DNA of 64,000 nt from Parvibaculum sp039680535 (GCF_039680535.1 NZ_JBDKSS010000022.1:84122-148121), one strand, 5' to 3'; shown: positions 52,349 to 62,004, counted from the stretch's first letter. The notes: generated by a model from the sequence alone, not told the origin. Numbers and translations: made by a program.

Positions 52349-53383
52349 ATGGCGCGATCCGGCCTGAGGGGCTTGTTCGCGGGGGGTATGCCGACGCTCG
52401 GCTTCGGAGCGGCGCCGCTCGGCAATCTCTACCGCGCTATGACCGACGGGGAAGCATGTAGCCTTCTGCATGCTGCCGGGAGCGCGGGGCTACGCTATTT
52501 CGACACTGCGCCGCTTTACGGCTTTGGTCTCTCCGAGAGAAGGCTCGGCGAATTTCTCCGCGGTCAGCCGCGAGACGCCTTTGTGCTGTCGACAAAGGTT
52601 GGGCGCGTGCTCCGGCCGAACGACGGCTGGCATGCGCAGCGCGACTATTTCATCGATACGCCGCCTTTCGAGCCGGTCTTCGACTATTCCTACGACGGCA
52701 TCATGCGGTCCTTCGATGCGAGCCTCGAGCGGCTCGGCGTTGACCGTATCGATTTTCTGCTGATGCATGACATAGGTGAGAAAACTCACGGTGCCGCGCA
52801 TGAACAGCTCTTCAAAACGGCGATGGATGGTGGCTACAGGGCCATGGAGGAATTGCGTCGATCCGGCGCGGTCGGAGCGATAGGTATCGGCGCGAACGAG
52901 TGGGAAGTCTGCAATCTGGCCCTCGATCGCGGTGAGTGGGACGGATTTCTGCTGGCCGGCCGCTATACGCTTCTTGAGCAGGGCGCCCTTGCTCCATTTC
53001 TCGATCGCTGCGTCGAGGAAGGAAGAGGGGTCGTCGTCGGAGGCGCGTTCAACTCAGGCATTCTGGCGACTGGCGCCGTTGGGCGAGCGCATTTCGACTA
53101 TGGCGCGGCGCCGCAGGCCGTTGTTGTGAAGGTTCAGGCCCTCGACACCGTTTGCAGATTGCACGGTGTGCCGCTCGCCGCCGCCGCGTTGCGCTTTCCC
53201 TTCGCGCATCCCGCGGTCGTGGCGGTGATCCCCGGCTTCGGCAGCAAGGCCGAATGCGACCAGATCATGCAATGGATGCAGTGCGAAATTCCCGATGCGC
53301 TCTGGGCAGCGCTGAAGTGGGAAGGCCTGATTGACCGGCGCGCTCCGGTCCCCGTCGGCGGCCCCGTGGGGGTGCCGTCGTGA
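52349..53383 (+). CDS. Aldo/keto reductase, L-fucose dehydrogenase type
   Basis: NAD(P)-dependent enzyme oxidising L-fucose to L-fucono-1,5-lactone; the family also includes D-threo-aldose and pyridoxal dehydrogenases. 344 residues; AKR tetrad visible: Asp and Tyr in YFDTAPLYGFGLSE, Lys in LSTKVGR, His in LLMHD. First gene of a seven-gene plus-strand operon with overlapping or adjoining reading frames. Step 1 of the pathway. Confidence 0.85.
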   Translation: MARSGLRGLFAGGMPTLGFGAAPLGNLYRAMTDGEACSLLHAAGSAGLRYFDTAPLYGFGLSERRLGEFLRGQPRDAFVLSTKVGRVLRPNDGWHAQRDYFIDTPPFEPVFDYSYDGIMRSFDASLERLGVDRIDFLLMHDIGEKTHGAAHEQLFKTAMDGGYRAMEELRRSGAVGAIGIGANEWEVCNLALDRGEWDGFLLAGRYTLLEQGALAPFLDRCVEEGRGVVVGGAFNSGILATGAVGRAHFDYGAAPQAVVVKVQALDTVCRLHGVPLAAAALRFPFAHPAVVAVIPGFGSKAECDQIMQWMQCEIPDALWAALKWEGLIDRRAPVPVGGPVGVPS

Positions 53384-54273
53384 GGATCGACGCGCATCAG
53401 CATTTCTGGCAGCTCGACAAGCCGTTCTGCACCTGGCCGACGCCAGCGGAAGAGCGGATTTACGCCGACTTTGGCGAGCGCGATATCGCGCCCCTGCTCG
53501 ATGCCTGCGCTGTGGATTGCACAGTGCTCATTCAGGCGGCTCCCTCGCTCGAAGAGACACATTATCTGTTGGAGATCGCGGATCGGACGCCTTTCGTCAG
53601 GGGCGTCGTAGGCTGGATCGACATGGAGGCGTCCTCCGCCATGTCGGACCTGGAGGTTCTGGCGCGCTATCCGCGCTTCCGGGGCATCCGGCCCATGCTT
53701 CAGGCTATTCCGCAGACGGAGTGGATTCTCAATCCGACTTTCGATGGAATCCTCGGCCGACTCGCGGAGTTGGGCCTCTGCTTCGATGCGCTCGTGACGC
53801 CGCGGCATCTCGCCGTTCTGCATGAGCTGGCGAAACGCCACCCGGCTCTGTCCATCATCGTCGACCACGCAGCCAAGCCTGCCATTCGCGACGGCGCCGA
53901 GGGATTTTCCGATTGGCAGTCCCGGATGACGACTCTGGCTGCTAACGCAAATGTTGCCTGCAAGATCTCCGGTCTGTTGACGGAAGCAGGCACCGGCACG
54001 GACCTCGCAACCCTGCGGCCCTATCTCGACCATCTTCTCTCGATATTCGGCGCAGAGCGCCTTCTTTGGGGCAGCGATTGGCCGGTTGTCCTGATGGCAG
54101 CCGACTATGGGCAATGGGTCGCGATCTGCGAAGCGTGGCTTTCGGACAAGTCGTCGGCGGACCGTGATTTGTTCCTCGGTGAGACGGCCAGGCGCATCTA
54201 TCGACTCGGCGGCGCAGGCGAAAACGCGCGGTGCCGCTACGAAGGGGAAGCAAATTTGCATGGCACGTATTGA
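53380..54273 (+). CDS. L-fucono-lactonase (amidohydrolase family)
   Basis: Amidohydrolase-superfamily lactonase (COG3618), opening L-fucono-1,5-lactone to L-fuconate. 297 residues with HxH in IDAHQHFW, later His in IIVDHAAKP, and the terminal Asp in LLWGSDWPV. Start is GTG 53380, four bases inside the preceding gene. Position between dehydrogenase and dehydratase steps supports the assignment. Confidence 0.87.
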   Translation: MRIDAHQHFWQLDKPFCTWPTPAEERIYADFGERDIAPLLDACAVDCTVLIQAAPSLEETHYLLEIADRTPFVRGVVGWIDMEASSAMSDLEVLARYPRFRGIRPMLQAIPQTEWILNPTFDGILGRLAELGLCFDALVTPRHLAVLHELAKRHPALSIIVDHAAKPAIRDGAEGFSDWQSRMTTLAANANVACKISGLLTEAGTGTDLATLRPYLDHLLSIFGAERLLWGSDWPVVLMAADYGQWVAICEAWLSDKSSADRDLFLGETARRIYRLGGAGENARCRYEGEANLHGTY

Positions 54274-55372
54274 ATTTGCCGAACTCTTCCTCGTCCTTCT
54301 CAAGCCGAAGGTTGAGCGAACCGACGCGATCCAGAAATTCGTTTGCCAGGAGACCGTAATCCTGCGGCTGCACGATGCGGATGGCTGCGTGGGTACCGGT
54401 TACAGCTACACGATCGGAACGGGCGGCTCGTCTGTCATTGGACTTCTTTCTGATCATCTTTTGCCCCTGCTGATCGGACGGGAGGCGGAGGAGATCGAAT
54501 CCATATGGCGCGATCTCAAGTTTCACATCCATGCGACGACGGTGGGGGCGATTTCCTCGCTTGCCTTGACGGCCATCGACACGGCGCTCTGGGATTTGCG
54601 CGCCCTGAGAGCCGGTCTGCCACTTCATCTCCTCGCCGGCGGCGCGCGAAGGCGCATTCCGACATACACGACGGAGGGAGGCTGGCTTCACCTCAGCCAG
54701 GACGAACTCGTTGAAGACGCGCAGCGTGCCCGGGAAGGCGGCTTTCGCGGCGTGAAGATCAAGATCGGCAAGCCGACCGTCCGCGCAGATGTCAGGCGCG
54801 TTGCGGCTGTGCGCGCGGCGATCGGCGACGAAATGGAACTCATGACCGACTGCAATCAGGCGTTCTCGGTCGACGAGGCGATCCGGCGCGCAGAGTCTCT
54901 CGCCGGCCTTGATGTTGCCTGGATGGAAGAGCCCTTGCCGGCCGATGACGTTGAAGGACACGTCAGGCTGGCCGCGGCAACGTCGATTCCCGTCGCCGTT
55001 GGCGAGTCGATCTACGGCTTGCGCCACTTTCGCGACTACCTGCAGCGGCGCGCCTGCTCCATCGTTCAGGTCGACTGCGCGCGGATTGGCGGTATCACAC
55101 CCTGGCTCAAGGTTGCGCATCTCGCCGAGGCCTTCAACGTCGCCGTCGCTCCTCACTTTCTCATGGAGCTTCATGTGTCGCTCGCTTGCGCCGTGCCAAA
55201 TGGCCGGTGGGTCGAGTACATCCCGCAGCTTGACGAAATCACGTTGTCGGGCTTGCGCATCGAGAATGGCGAGGCGTTGGCCCCGGAAACGCCGGGCCTC
55301 GGCATCGCCTGGAACTGGGACGAGATACGAAAACGGCGCGCGGTCGAACACGCCGTCCGGAAGGTGGCTTGA
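54260..55372 (+). CDS. Enolase-superfamily protein, mandelate-racemase type
   Basis: 370-residue enzyme with the complete mandelate-racemase catalytic set: KxK in VKIKIGKP, metal ligands DCNQ, MEEP and GES, Asp in VQVDCARIGG and His in VAPHFLME. It abstracts a proton alpha to a carboxylate, thus racemase or acid-sugar dehydratase. The fucose route is already complete with fucD, so this gene may act on a related acid (L-galactonate, D-arabinonate) or an epimer. It overlaps the lactonase gene by 14 bases. Confidence 0.85.
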   Translation: MARIEFAELFLVLLKPKVERTDAIQKFVCQETVILRLHDADGCVGTGYSYTIGTGGSSVIGLLSDHLLPLLIGREAEEIESIWRDLKFHIHATTVGAISSLALTAIDTALWDLRALRAGLPLHLLAGGARRRIPTYTTEGGWLHLSQDELVEDAQRAREGGFRGVKIKIGKPTVRADVRRVAAVRAAIGDEMELMTDCNQAFSVDEAIRRAESLAGLDVAWMEEPLPADDVEGHVRLAAATSIPVAVGESIYGLRHFRDYLQRRACSIVQVDCARIGGITPWLKVAHLAEAFNVAVAPHFLMELHVSLACAVPNGRWVEYIPQLDEITLSGLRIENGEALAPETPGLGIAWNWDEIRKRRAVEHAVRKVA

Positions 55373-55373
55373 G

Positions 55374-55724
55374 ATGGAGAAGGCGGAATATAGCGGGCAC
55401 CGTATGGGCATGGTGATTGCCGTGAAGCCCGACATGATCGCGGAATACAAGCGCCTCCACGCCGATGCGTGGCCGGACGTGCTCGATATGATCCGGGCCT
55501 GCAATATCCGCAACTATACGATCTTCCTGCGCGAACCGGAGAACCTGCTCTTCAGTTACTGGGAGTATGTCGGCGAAGACTTCGAGGGCGATATGGCGCG
55601 CATGGCGGAACATGAGCCGACGCAGCGCTGGTGGTCGTTCACCGATCCCTGTCAGCAACCTCTTCAAAGCAGCGCACCCGGAGAAAAGTGGGTTGGCATG
55701 GAGGAGGTGTTCCATGTCGACTGA
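55374..55724 (+). CDS. L-rhamnose/L-fucose mutarotase (RhaM family)
   Basis: 116-residue mutarotase (PF05336) interconverting alpha and beta pyranose anomers. Family marks: RMGMVIAVKPDMIAEYKRLH, the central NYTIFLRE and FSYWEYVG, with active-site His, Tyr and Trp in position. Placed one base after the enolase gene and overlapping the next gene by 11 bases; in a fucose operon it likely works on L-fucose released by the fucosidase. Confidence 0.88.
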   Translation: MEKAEYSGHRMGMVIAVKPDMIAEYKRLHADAWPDVLDMIRACNIRNYTIFLREPENLLFSYWEYVGEDFEGDMARMAEHEPTQRWWSFTDPCQQPLQSSAPGEKWVGMEEVFHVD

Positions 55725-56466
55725 CATCCGATATAGGCCCCGGTTGGCGGGAAAGCGCGTTCTGGTGACGGCCGCTGCGCAGGGCATCGGCAAGGCGAGC
55801 GCAGAGGCGATGGCGCGCGAAGGCGCGCATGTGATTGCGACCGATATAGATGGCGACGGGCTCTCGGCAGTCGATGTGTCGGAAAGGCACCGCCTCGATG
55901 TGACGGACAGAGAGGCCGTCAAGCTTCTCGCGCGGGACGCTGGCGCTATCGATGTCCTCTTCAACTGCGCGGGCTACGTTCATCACGGCACCATCCTCGA
56001 TTGCGAAGAGGATGATTGGGACTTCTCGATGTCGCTGAACGCCGGCGGCGCCTACCGAATGATACGCGCCTTTCTGCCTGGAATGATCGGGGCAGGGGGC
56101 GGTTCCATTATCAACATGTCGTCGGTGGCCTCATCGGTGATCGGTGTGCCCAATCGCTTCGTCTATGGCGCAAGCAAGGCGGCGGTGATCGGGTTGACGC
56201 GCTCGGTTGCGGCCGACTTCGCATCGCAGGGCATTCGCTGCAACGCGATTTGTCCTGGTACCGTCGAGACGCCATCGCTCGAGGGGCGAATGCGCGGACA
56301 ACGCGATTATGAAGCAGCGAAGGCCGCTTTCATCGCGCGTCAGCCAATGGGGCGCATAGGAACGCCGAAGGAAATCGCCGAGCTGGTCGTTTATCTGGCG
56401 AGCGACATCAGCGCATTCATGTCCGGAAGCGTACTCACCATAGACGGCGGGTGGAGCAACATATGA
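55714..56466 (+). CDS. 2-keto-3-deoxy-L-fuconate dehydrogenase (SDR)
   Basis: Short-chain dehydrogenase, 250 residues: nucleotide site VTAAAQGIGKA, NCAG, catalytic Ser in INMSSVAS, YGASK and C-terminal FMSGSVLTIDGGW. In fucose pathways of this layout the SDR oxidises the 4-hydroxyl of keto-deoxy-fuconate, giving 2,4-diketo-3-deoxy-L-fuconate. ATG 55714 has GGAGGAGG upstream. Overlap ATGA with the next gene. Confidence 0.85.
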   Translation: MSTDIRYRPRLAGKRVLVTAAAQGIGKASAEAMAREGAHVIATDIDGDGLSAVDVSERHRLDVTDREAVKLLARDAGAIDVLFNCAGYVHHGTILDCEEDDWDFSMSLNAGGAYRMIRAFLPGMIGAGGGSIINMSSVASSVIGVPNRFVYGASKAAVIGLTRSVAADFASQGIRCNAICPGTVETPSLEGRMRGQRDYEAAKAAFIARQPMGRIGTPKEIAELVVYLASDISAFMSGSVLTIDGGWSNI

Positions 56467-57326
56467 AGCTCTTCCGCCACGGCAAGAAAGGACATGAGAG
56501 GCCGGGCATCCTTGATGCAGCGGGGCGTCTCCGCGATCTGAGCGCGATCGTTGCCGACATTGCGGGCCCCGTGCTTCTGCCGAAGGGACTGGATGCACTC
56601 CACTCCATTGATTGTGAAACGCTTCCTTTCGTCGCTCCCGGCGAACGCATTGGGCCCTGTGTCGGCCATGTGGGAAAGTTCGTCTGCATCGGTCTCAACT
56701 ATGCCGACCACGCCGCCGAGTCAGGAATGGAGGTTCCCGCCGAGCCGGTGCTTTTCTTCAAGGCGACCAGTGCACTTTGCGGTCCGAATGACGACGTCGT
56801 CATTCCGCGAGGATCGACGAAGACGGACTGGGAGGTTGAACTCGGCGTCGTTATCGGGAAAGAAGCACGTTACGTCAGCGTTACCGATGCGATGGATCAT
56901 GTCGCCGGGTATTGCGTCGTCAACGATCTTTCGGAGCGCGCCTTTCAGCTTGAGCGTGGAGGGCAGTGGGTCAAGGGAAAGAGTGCCGATACGTTCGGTC
57001 CGATCGGTCCGTGGCTCGTAACGCGCGACGAGGTGTCGGATCCGCAAAGCCTCGCCATCTGGCTGGAGGTCGACGGCATCCGCCATCAGAACGGCAACAC
57101 GCGCACGATGATCTTCGGCGTCGCGGAGATCGTGAGCTATGTCTCGCAATTCATGAGCCTGCAGCCCGGCGACATCATCTCGACGGGCACTCCGCCGGGC
57201 GTCGGCCTCGGTATGAAGCCGGAGCCCGTCTACCTGCGCGCGGGGCAGGAGATGCGCCTCGGCATCGAAGGTCTTGGCGAACAAAGACAGAAAACAATTT
57301 TGGAAACGGACAGTCGGAGCAGGTGA
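56463..57326 (+). CDS. 2,4-diketo-3-deoxy-L-fuconate hydrolase (FAH family)
   Basis: Fumarylacetoacetate-hydrolase-fold enzyme, 287 residues; predicted to cleave the diketo acid into pyruvate and L-lactate, the last step. Seen: CIGLNYADHAAESG, the metal-binding EVELGVVIGK and VVNDLSERAFQ, and GDIISTGTPPGVG. Start ATG 56463 overlaps the SDR stop. Confidence 0.87.
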   Translation: MKLFRHGKKGHERPGILDAAGRLRDLSAIVADIAGPVLLPKGLDALHSIDCETLPFVAPGERIGPCVGHVGKFVCIGLNYADHAAESGMEVPAEPVLFFKATSALCGPNDDVVIPRGSTKTDWEVELGVVIGKEARYVSVTDAMDHVAGYCVVNDLSERAFQLERGGQWVKGKSADTFGPIGPWLVTRDEVSDPQSLAIWLEVDGIRHQNGNTRTMIFGVAEIVSYVSQFMSLQPGDIISTGTPPGVGLGMKPEPVYLRAGQEMRLGIEGLGEQRQKTILETDSRSR

Positions 57327-57327
57327 G

Positions 57328-58794
57328 ATGGGGTACTCGGGTGACTTGGAATCGCTTAACGGACGACCATTGCCCAAATGGTACGACGATGCAAAGTTCG
57401 GAATATTCATTCATTGGGGCGTGTGGGCCATCCCGGGTTTTGCGCCGCGATTGGGCAGCATCTCCGACGCCTTCAAGAATGATTATAAGCGTGCGGTCGC
57501 GATGGTGCCGTATACGGAATGGTATGCGAACGCGATCAAGGTTCCCGGTACTCCTTCAGCGGAGTTTCACGCTCAGACCTATGGCAACAGGCCTTATACC
57601 GACTTCAAGGCGCCATTTCTCGAAGGCTTGAAGCAATGGGATCCGGCAGAATGGGCGGAGACCTTCCGCAATGCGGGCGCCAAGTATGTCGTGCTGGTGA
57701 CGAAGCATCACGACGGCTTTTGCCTCTGGCCTAGCAACGTCCGGAACCGGCATGAAAAGGACTGGATGACGGAGCGCGACGTGGTCGGCGAGCTCGCGCG
57801 TGCGGTTCGCGCCCTGGGTATGCGTTTCGGCGTTTATTATTCCGGTGGCATCGACTGGACGTTCAATCGGGAACCGCTCAGGACATTTGGCGATTTCATC
57901 GGCTCGACGCCGACAGGGGATTACCCCGCCTATGCGAAGGCGCAGGTGCGCGAGCTGATCGAGAGGTATGAGCCGAGCGTTCTCTGGAATGATATCTCCT
58001 GGCCAACCGGCCAGGACGAGCTCCTGGACCTGTTCGCGGACTATTACAATGCGGTTCCGGAAGGCGTCGTGAACGATCGCTGGGTCCATGCGGGGCTCTT
58101 CTCGAAGGCCATGCATTTCAAGATGGCGCGGCGTCTCTTCGACTATGTGGCGCAACGCCACATCGCGAAGAACCCGAAGGCCGTCGAGGGCGTCATTCCT
58201 CAACCCATTCCCCATAGTGATTTCCGAACGCCGGAATACACGCGCTTCTCGACGTTCCAGAAGAAGAAGTGGGAGGCGACGCGAGGCATGAGCTACTCCT
58301 TCGGCTTCAATCGCAATGATCACGAAGAGGACTATGCCTCTGCCGACACGCTCCTTTCGGACTTCATCGATGGCGTATCGAAGGGCGGAAACCTGCTCCT
58401 CAATGTTGGGCCGCGCGCGACCGATGCGCGGATTCCGGCGGAACAGATTTCCCGGCTGAAGGCTTTTGGCGAATGGCTTGCCGAAAATGGTCCCGCGATC
58501 TATGGCACCGCGCCCTGGCGGAGAGACGATAGCGATTGCTCCGACGCAGTGACGGATGCCGACATTCCGGTCCGCTTCACTCGGAAAGAGCGGACCGTCA
58601 ACGTCATACCGCTTGGCCGCCCCGCAGGTGCCTCGCTTCGTGTGCGGGACGTGACGCTCGATGGGACGGCGCAGCTTGTCGCCGATGGGTCGCCAGTTGT
58701 CATGCGCCGGGAGGGCGCGGACACGGTGTTCGAATTCAGGCAGTCACTCAACGGAAAATTTGCGCCCGCGATTGCGGTGAACACAAAGGAATGA
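57328..58794 (+). CDS. Alpha-L-fucosidase, GH29, cytoplasmic
   Basis: Retaining glycosidase that releases L-fucose from fucosides. 488 residues: KFGIFIHWGVWAIP near the start, KYVVLVTKHHDGFCLWPS, and VLWNDISWP with the nucleophile Asp; a C-terminal beta domain from about 405. ATG 57328 has GGAGCAGG before it. There is no signal peptide, so the enzyme needs fucosides to enter the cell; no transporter gene is in the operon. It is the last fuc gene. Confidence 0.92.
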   Translation: MGYSGDLESLNGRPLPKWYDDAKFGIFIHWGVWAIPGFAPRLGSISDAFKNDYKRAVAMVPYTEWYANAIKVPGTPSAEFHAQTYGNRPYTDFKAPFLEGLKQWDPAEWAETFRNAGAKYVVLVTKHHDGFCLWPSNVRNRHEKDWMTERDVVGELARAVRALGMRFGVYYSGGIDWTFNREPLRTFGDFIGSTPTGDYPAYAKAQVRELIERYEPSVLWNDISWPTGQDELLDLFADYYNAVPEGVVNDRWVHAGLFSKAMHFKMARRLFDYVAQRHIAKNPKAVEGVIPQPIPHSDFRTPEYTRFSTFQKKKWEATRGMSYSFGFNRNDHEEDYASADTLLSDFIDGVSKGGNLLLNVGPRATDARIPAEQISRLKAFGEWLAENGPAIYGTAPWRRDDSDCSDAVTDADIPVRFTRKERTVNVIPLGRPAGASLRVRDVTLDGTAQLVADGSPVVMRREGADTVFEFRQSLNGKFAPAIAVNTKE

Positions 58795-58875
58795 CGGCCG
58801 GCACGCCGTAGGGGTGCTGGAAAGACGGAGGGGCTGCCCCGAACCGATAGGTGCTCGGGCATTTGGGAGGATGAA

Positions 58876-60570
58876 ATGAAGTACAGACATGGAGGAAGAG
58901 GCGTGCGCGGCCGGCTTGCGTGCGCTTTCGTTGCGTATCTGGCGTCGATGATCGGAGGAGCGTCGGCGGCCGGAGCGGTCGAATGGAAGATCGGCGAGGT
59001 CGACGTCAACGTGAAGACGACGGCGTCGGTTGGCGTAGGCATCCGGATGGTCAATCCGGATGGAGATCTCATCTCCGTCCTGAATGGCGGGCGGGACACG
59101 TCGATCGCGGCGGAAAACTTCGACGATGGAAACCTCAACTACAAGCGCGGTGACGTCTACACCACATCCACGCGGATGTTGCATGAGGTTGATATCCGTT
59201 GGCAGAACCTCGGTGCTTTTTCGAGCTTCTCCTACTTCTACGACTTCATGAACAACGACGCCGAAAGTACGCGGCGGACCGATCTCTCGCATGATGCGCG
59301 CCAGCAGGCGGGACGAGGCATCGATCTCTACGATGCCTATGTCTATGGCGACTTCAATGTTGGCGGGGCGCCGCTCACCCTGCGTCTGGGCAATCAGGTT
59401 ATCAACTGGGGCGAGGCGCTTTTCCGGCCCGGCGGTATCGCGCAGACCAATGCGATCGACATTTCCAAGCTCGTCACGCCTGGTACGAATATTCGAGAGG
59501 GCTATCTGCCTTCGCCGATGATCTATGCGAACTTCTCGCCTGTTCAGGGTCTCGGCCTGGAAGCCTATTACGAGTTCGAGTGGCGGAAAACGAAGCTGAT
59601 CCCGGTCGGCACATTCCATTCGACAGAGGACCTTCTTGGCGACGGCAACCAGGGCATGTTCTTCGCCGGCGACCCCGGCGGAACAGGATTGACTCCGCAG
59701 CAGCTCTTCCTCACCGGCACCGCCATTCCGCGCGGACCGGACGATAACCCGAAGAACGGCGGGCAGTATGGCGTCGCCGCGCGCTATTTCGCCGACGACC
59801 TGGCGCTGGAAGCGAGCCTTTATTACCTGCGATATCACTCCAAGACGCCGTATCTCTCAGGCACGGCCTTCTGCATCATTAGTTATCTTTCTTGCTTCGT
59901 GTCGGTGCCGACGAGCTACTACGCCGTCTATCCCGAGGACAACAATCTCTACGGCGCCAGTCTGAGCTTCCCCATCGGGCCGGTCGCCATAGGTGCGGAG
60001 GCGTCCTATCAACCGCGATATCCGGTGATGCTTGCGGATGCGGTAACTGCGGCGATAACCGAGGCATGGATAACGGGACTGCCTTCGAGCGTTGACGGCG
60101 TGACCTATGCCAAGCGCTGGAGCTACATCGGCAATGCGGCGTTGACGATCGGGCCAAATCTCGGTGCCATCGGTCAGTTGCCAGGCTGGATCGGTGCGGA
60201 CTCGATGGATCTCTATGGCGAAGCAGCTCTGGTGTCGTTCGCGGGTGACAAGCCCGCCGGCGTCACCGGCGACATGTCGGCCTGGGGCCTGACAACCGTC
60301 GCGAGTGCAACCTATACCAACGTCCTGATGTCCGGTCTCACTCTGACGCCGAATGTGAGCTTCAACTACAACGTCAACGGCACGGCCATTGATCGGTCGA
60401 GCGCCGGTACGCCTATCAGGGGAAAGCGTGCGGTTGCTGTCGGTGTGTCCGCGAACCTGCGCAACACCTATTCGGGATCCATCACCTACACGAACAACAT
60501 GGGCGGCGGCCTGATTACACGAAATTCCGACCGGGATTTTCTTACCATCGCCGCTGCCTACTCGTTCTGA
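58876..60570 (+). CDS. DUF1302 outer-membrane barrel-like protein
   Basis: 564 residues, signal peptide (about 1-34, ending GGASAAGAV), then long alternating beta pattern ending in Phe. DUF1302 proteins are commonly found with DUF1329 and RND-type lipid or steroid transport genes in hydrophobic-compound degraders. Here it follows the fucosidase after 81 bases with GGGAGG before the ATG. Role could be uptake of glycans or unrelated hydrophobic molecules. Confidence 0.8.
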   Translation: MKYRHGGRGVRGRLACAFVAYLASMIGGASAAGAVEWKIGEVDVNVKTTASVGVGIRMVNPDGDLISVLNGGRDTSIAAENFDDGNLNYKRGDVYTTSTRMLHEVDIRWQNLGAFSSFSYFYDFMNNDAESTRRTDLSHDARQQAGRGIDLYDAYVYGDFNVGGAPLTLRLGNQVINWGEALFRPGGIAQTNAIDISKLVTPGTNIREGYLPSPMIYANFSPVQGLGLEAYYEFEWRKTKLIPVGTFHSTEDLLGDGNQGMFFAGDPGGTGLTPQQLFLTGTAIPRGPDDNPKNGGQYGVAARYFADDLALEASLYYLRYHSKTPYLSGTAFCIISYLSCFVSVPTSYYAVYPEDNNLYGASLSFPIGPVAIGAEASYQPRYPVMLADAVTAAITEAWITGLPSSVDGVTYAKRWSYIGNAALTIGPNLGAIGQLPGWIGADSMDLYGEAALVSFAGDKPAGVTGDMSAWGLTTVASATYTNVLMSGLTLTPNVSFNYNVNGTAIDRSSAGTPIRGKRAVAVGVSANLRNTYSGSITYTNNMGGGLITRNSDRDFLTIAAAYSF

Positions 60571-60609
60571 ACATGAATTGGTTCCGCAAGAGAACCTGGA
60601 GGAAACGTG

Positions 60610-61956
60610 ATGTCTAAAACCGGAAGACGGATCATGGGCGTCGCCACGACGATGGCCCTGTTGCTCGATCTTGGAGGAGGGGCGTGGGCGGCCAATGCTG
60701 GTGACCTCGGCGGGAGTCTCACGCCGATCGGCGCCGAACGTGCAGGCAATGCAGACGGCACAATTCCCGACTGGACGGGCGGCGATCGCGAACCAGAGCC
60801 GGGATGGAAGGTTGGCGATCCGCGTATCGACCGCTACGCCGCCGAAAAGAAGCTCTTTACGATCGATGCGTCGAATATCGACAAATATTCCGACAAGCTT
60901 TCGCAGGGGCAAATCGAAATGATCAAGCGCCATGCGGGCTATCGCATGGACGTCTACCCAACCCACCGCAGTTGCGGCTACTCGCAGTCCATCTATGACG
61001 CCACCAAAGCCAATGTCGGGCAGGCGAAGCTGAGCGAAGACGGGGCCATTCTCTCCGGACAAGGCGGCTTCCTCTTTCCGCTGCCGGAGAATGGCCTTCA
61101 GGTGATGGCGAATTACCGCACGGCCTTCGGTGGGCTCTATGTCAGGCACAAGGTCAATATGGCCGTTGAGCAGACGGGGGGAAGCTACTTCGTCAACACT
61201 GGCGTCGTCACGTCCTACGCACCTTTCTTCGAGAAGAGCGCGGGTGATACCGACGGCGAGTATATGACGAAGTTCATCTACAAGCAGACGGCGCCGGCAG
61301 CGTCGGTCGGCAGCATCATCATGACGCTGCAACCCTATGACGGCAGCAATGAGTCCTGGGTTTATGTCCCCGGACTCCGCCGTGTAAAAAAGGCGCCGAC
61401 GGCAAACTACGATACGCCGGTGCCCGGTCAGGACGATCTCCGGACCTTCGACCAGACTTACATGTTCAATGGTCTACCCGACCGCTACACATGGAAGCTC
61501 CTGGGCAAGAAGGAGGTCTATGTTCCCTATAATGCGGCACGGGTACGTGCGGCCGGCATCAAGATTTCGGACATCGTGACGAACGAATATCCGAACCGGG
61601 ATCTCGCCCGTTACGAGCTTCACCGCGTCTGGGTCGTCGAAGGTACGGCCAAGCCCGGCTACCGGGCTACCTTCAGCCGGCGTGTCTTCTATATTGATGA
61701 GGATACGTGGACGCCCGTCGTTGCTGATCTCTACGACACGAAGGACCAGCTATGGCGGTTCCAGGAAAACCATCTCTTCATGGCGTCTGAGGTTCCAGCC
61801 TGCGTTACGGCGGTCGACTACTACTACGACCTCAATGCCAATCGATATATTGCCGACGACATCATCATCGACGGCCAGTCGAACTATACGGCAGAAGACA
61901 TCGTCGCAAATGACATGTTCTCGCCGGATGCCATGCGTCGGGACGGTCTTCGATAG
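60610..61956 (+). CDS. DUF1329 exported protein
   Basis: 448-residue exported protein with signal peptide (to about 28) and the DUF1329 hallmark LTPIGAERAGNADGTIP with WTGG. DUF1329 has a LolB/LolA-like fold and is thought to carry lipophilic molecules in the periplasm or to the outer membrane. ATG 60610 was preferred to the adjacent GTG 60607; GGAGGAAAC lies upstream. Pairs with DUF1302 40 bases away and is followed by a strong terminator. Confidence 0.82.
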   Translation: MSKTGRRIMGVATTMALLLDLGGGAWAANAGDLGGSLTPIGAERAGNADGTIPDWTGGDREPEPGWKVGDPRIDRYAAEKKLFTIDASNIDKYSDKLSQGQIEMIKRHAGYRMDVYPTHRSCGYSQSIYDATKANVGQAKLSEDGAILSGQGGFLFPLPENGLQVMANYRTAFGGLYVRHKVNMAVEQTGGSYFVNTGVVTSYAPFFEKSAGDTDGEYMTKFIYKQTAPAASVGSIIMTLQPYDGSNESWVYVPGLRRVKKAPTANYDTPVPGQDDLRTFDQTYMFNGLPDRYTWKLLGKKEVYVPYNAARVRAAGIKISDIVTNEYPNRDLARYELHRVWVVEGTAKPGYRATFSRRVFYIDEDTWTPVVADLYDTKDQLWRFQENHLFMASEVPACVTAVDYYYDLNANRYIADDIIIDGQSNYTAEDIVANDMFSPDAMRRDGLR

Positions 61957-62004
61957 GTGGCCGTCCAACCCGAATAGAACCTCCTCGCACCTGTTGTGCA
62001 ACTT

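Noticed and set aside
53942..55513. 523-codon minus-strand frame opposite the fucose genes
   Set aside because: Antisense to lactonase, enolase-family and mutarotase genes with strong domain evidence.
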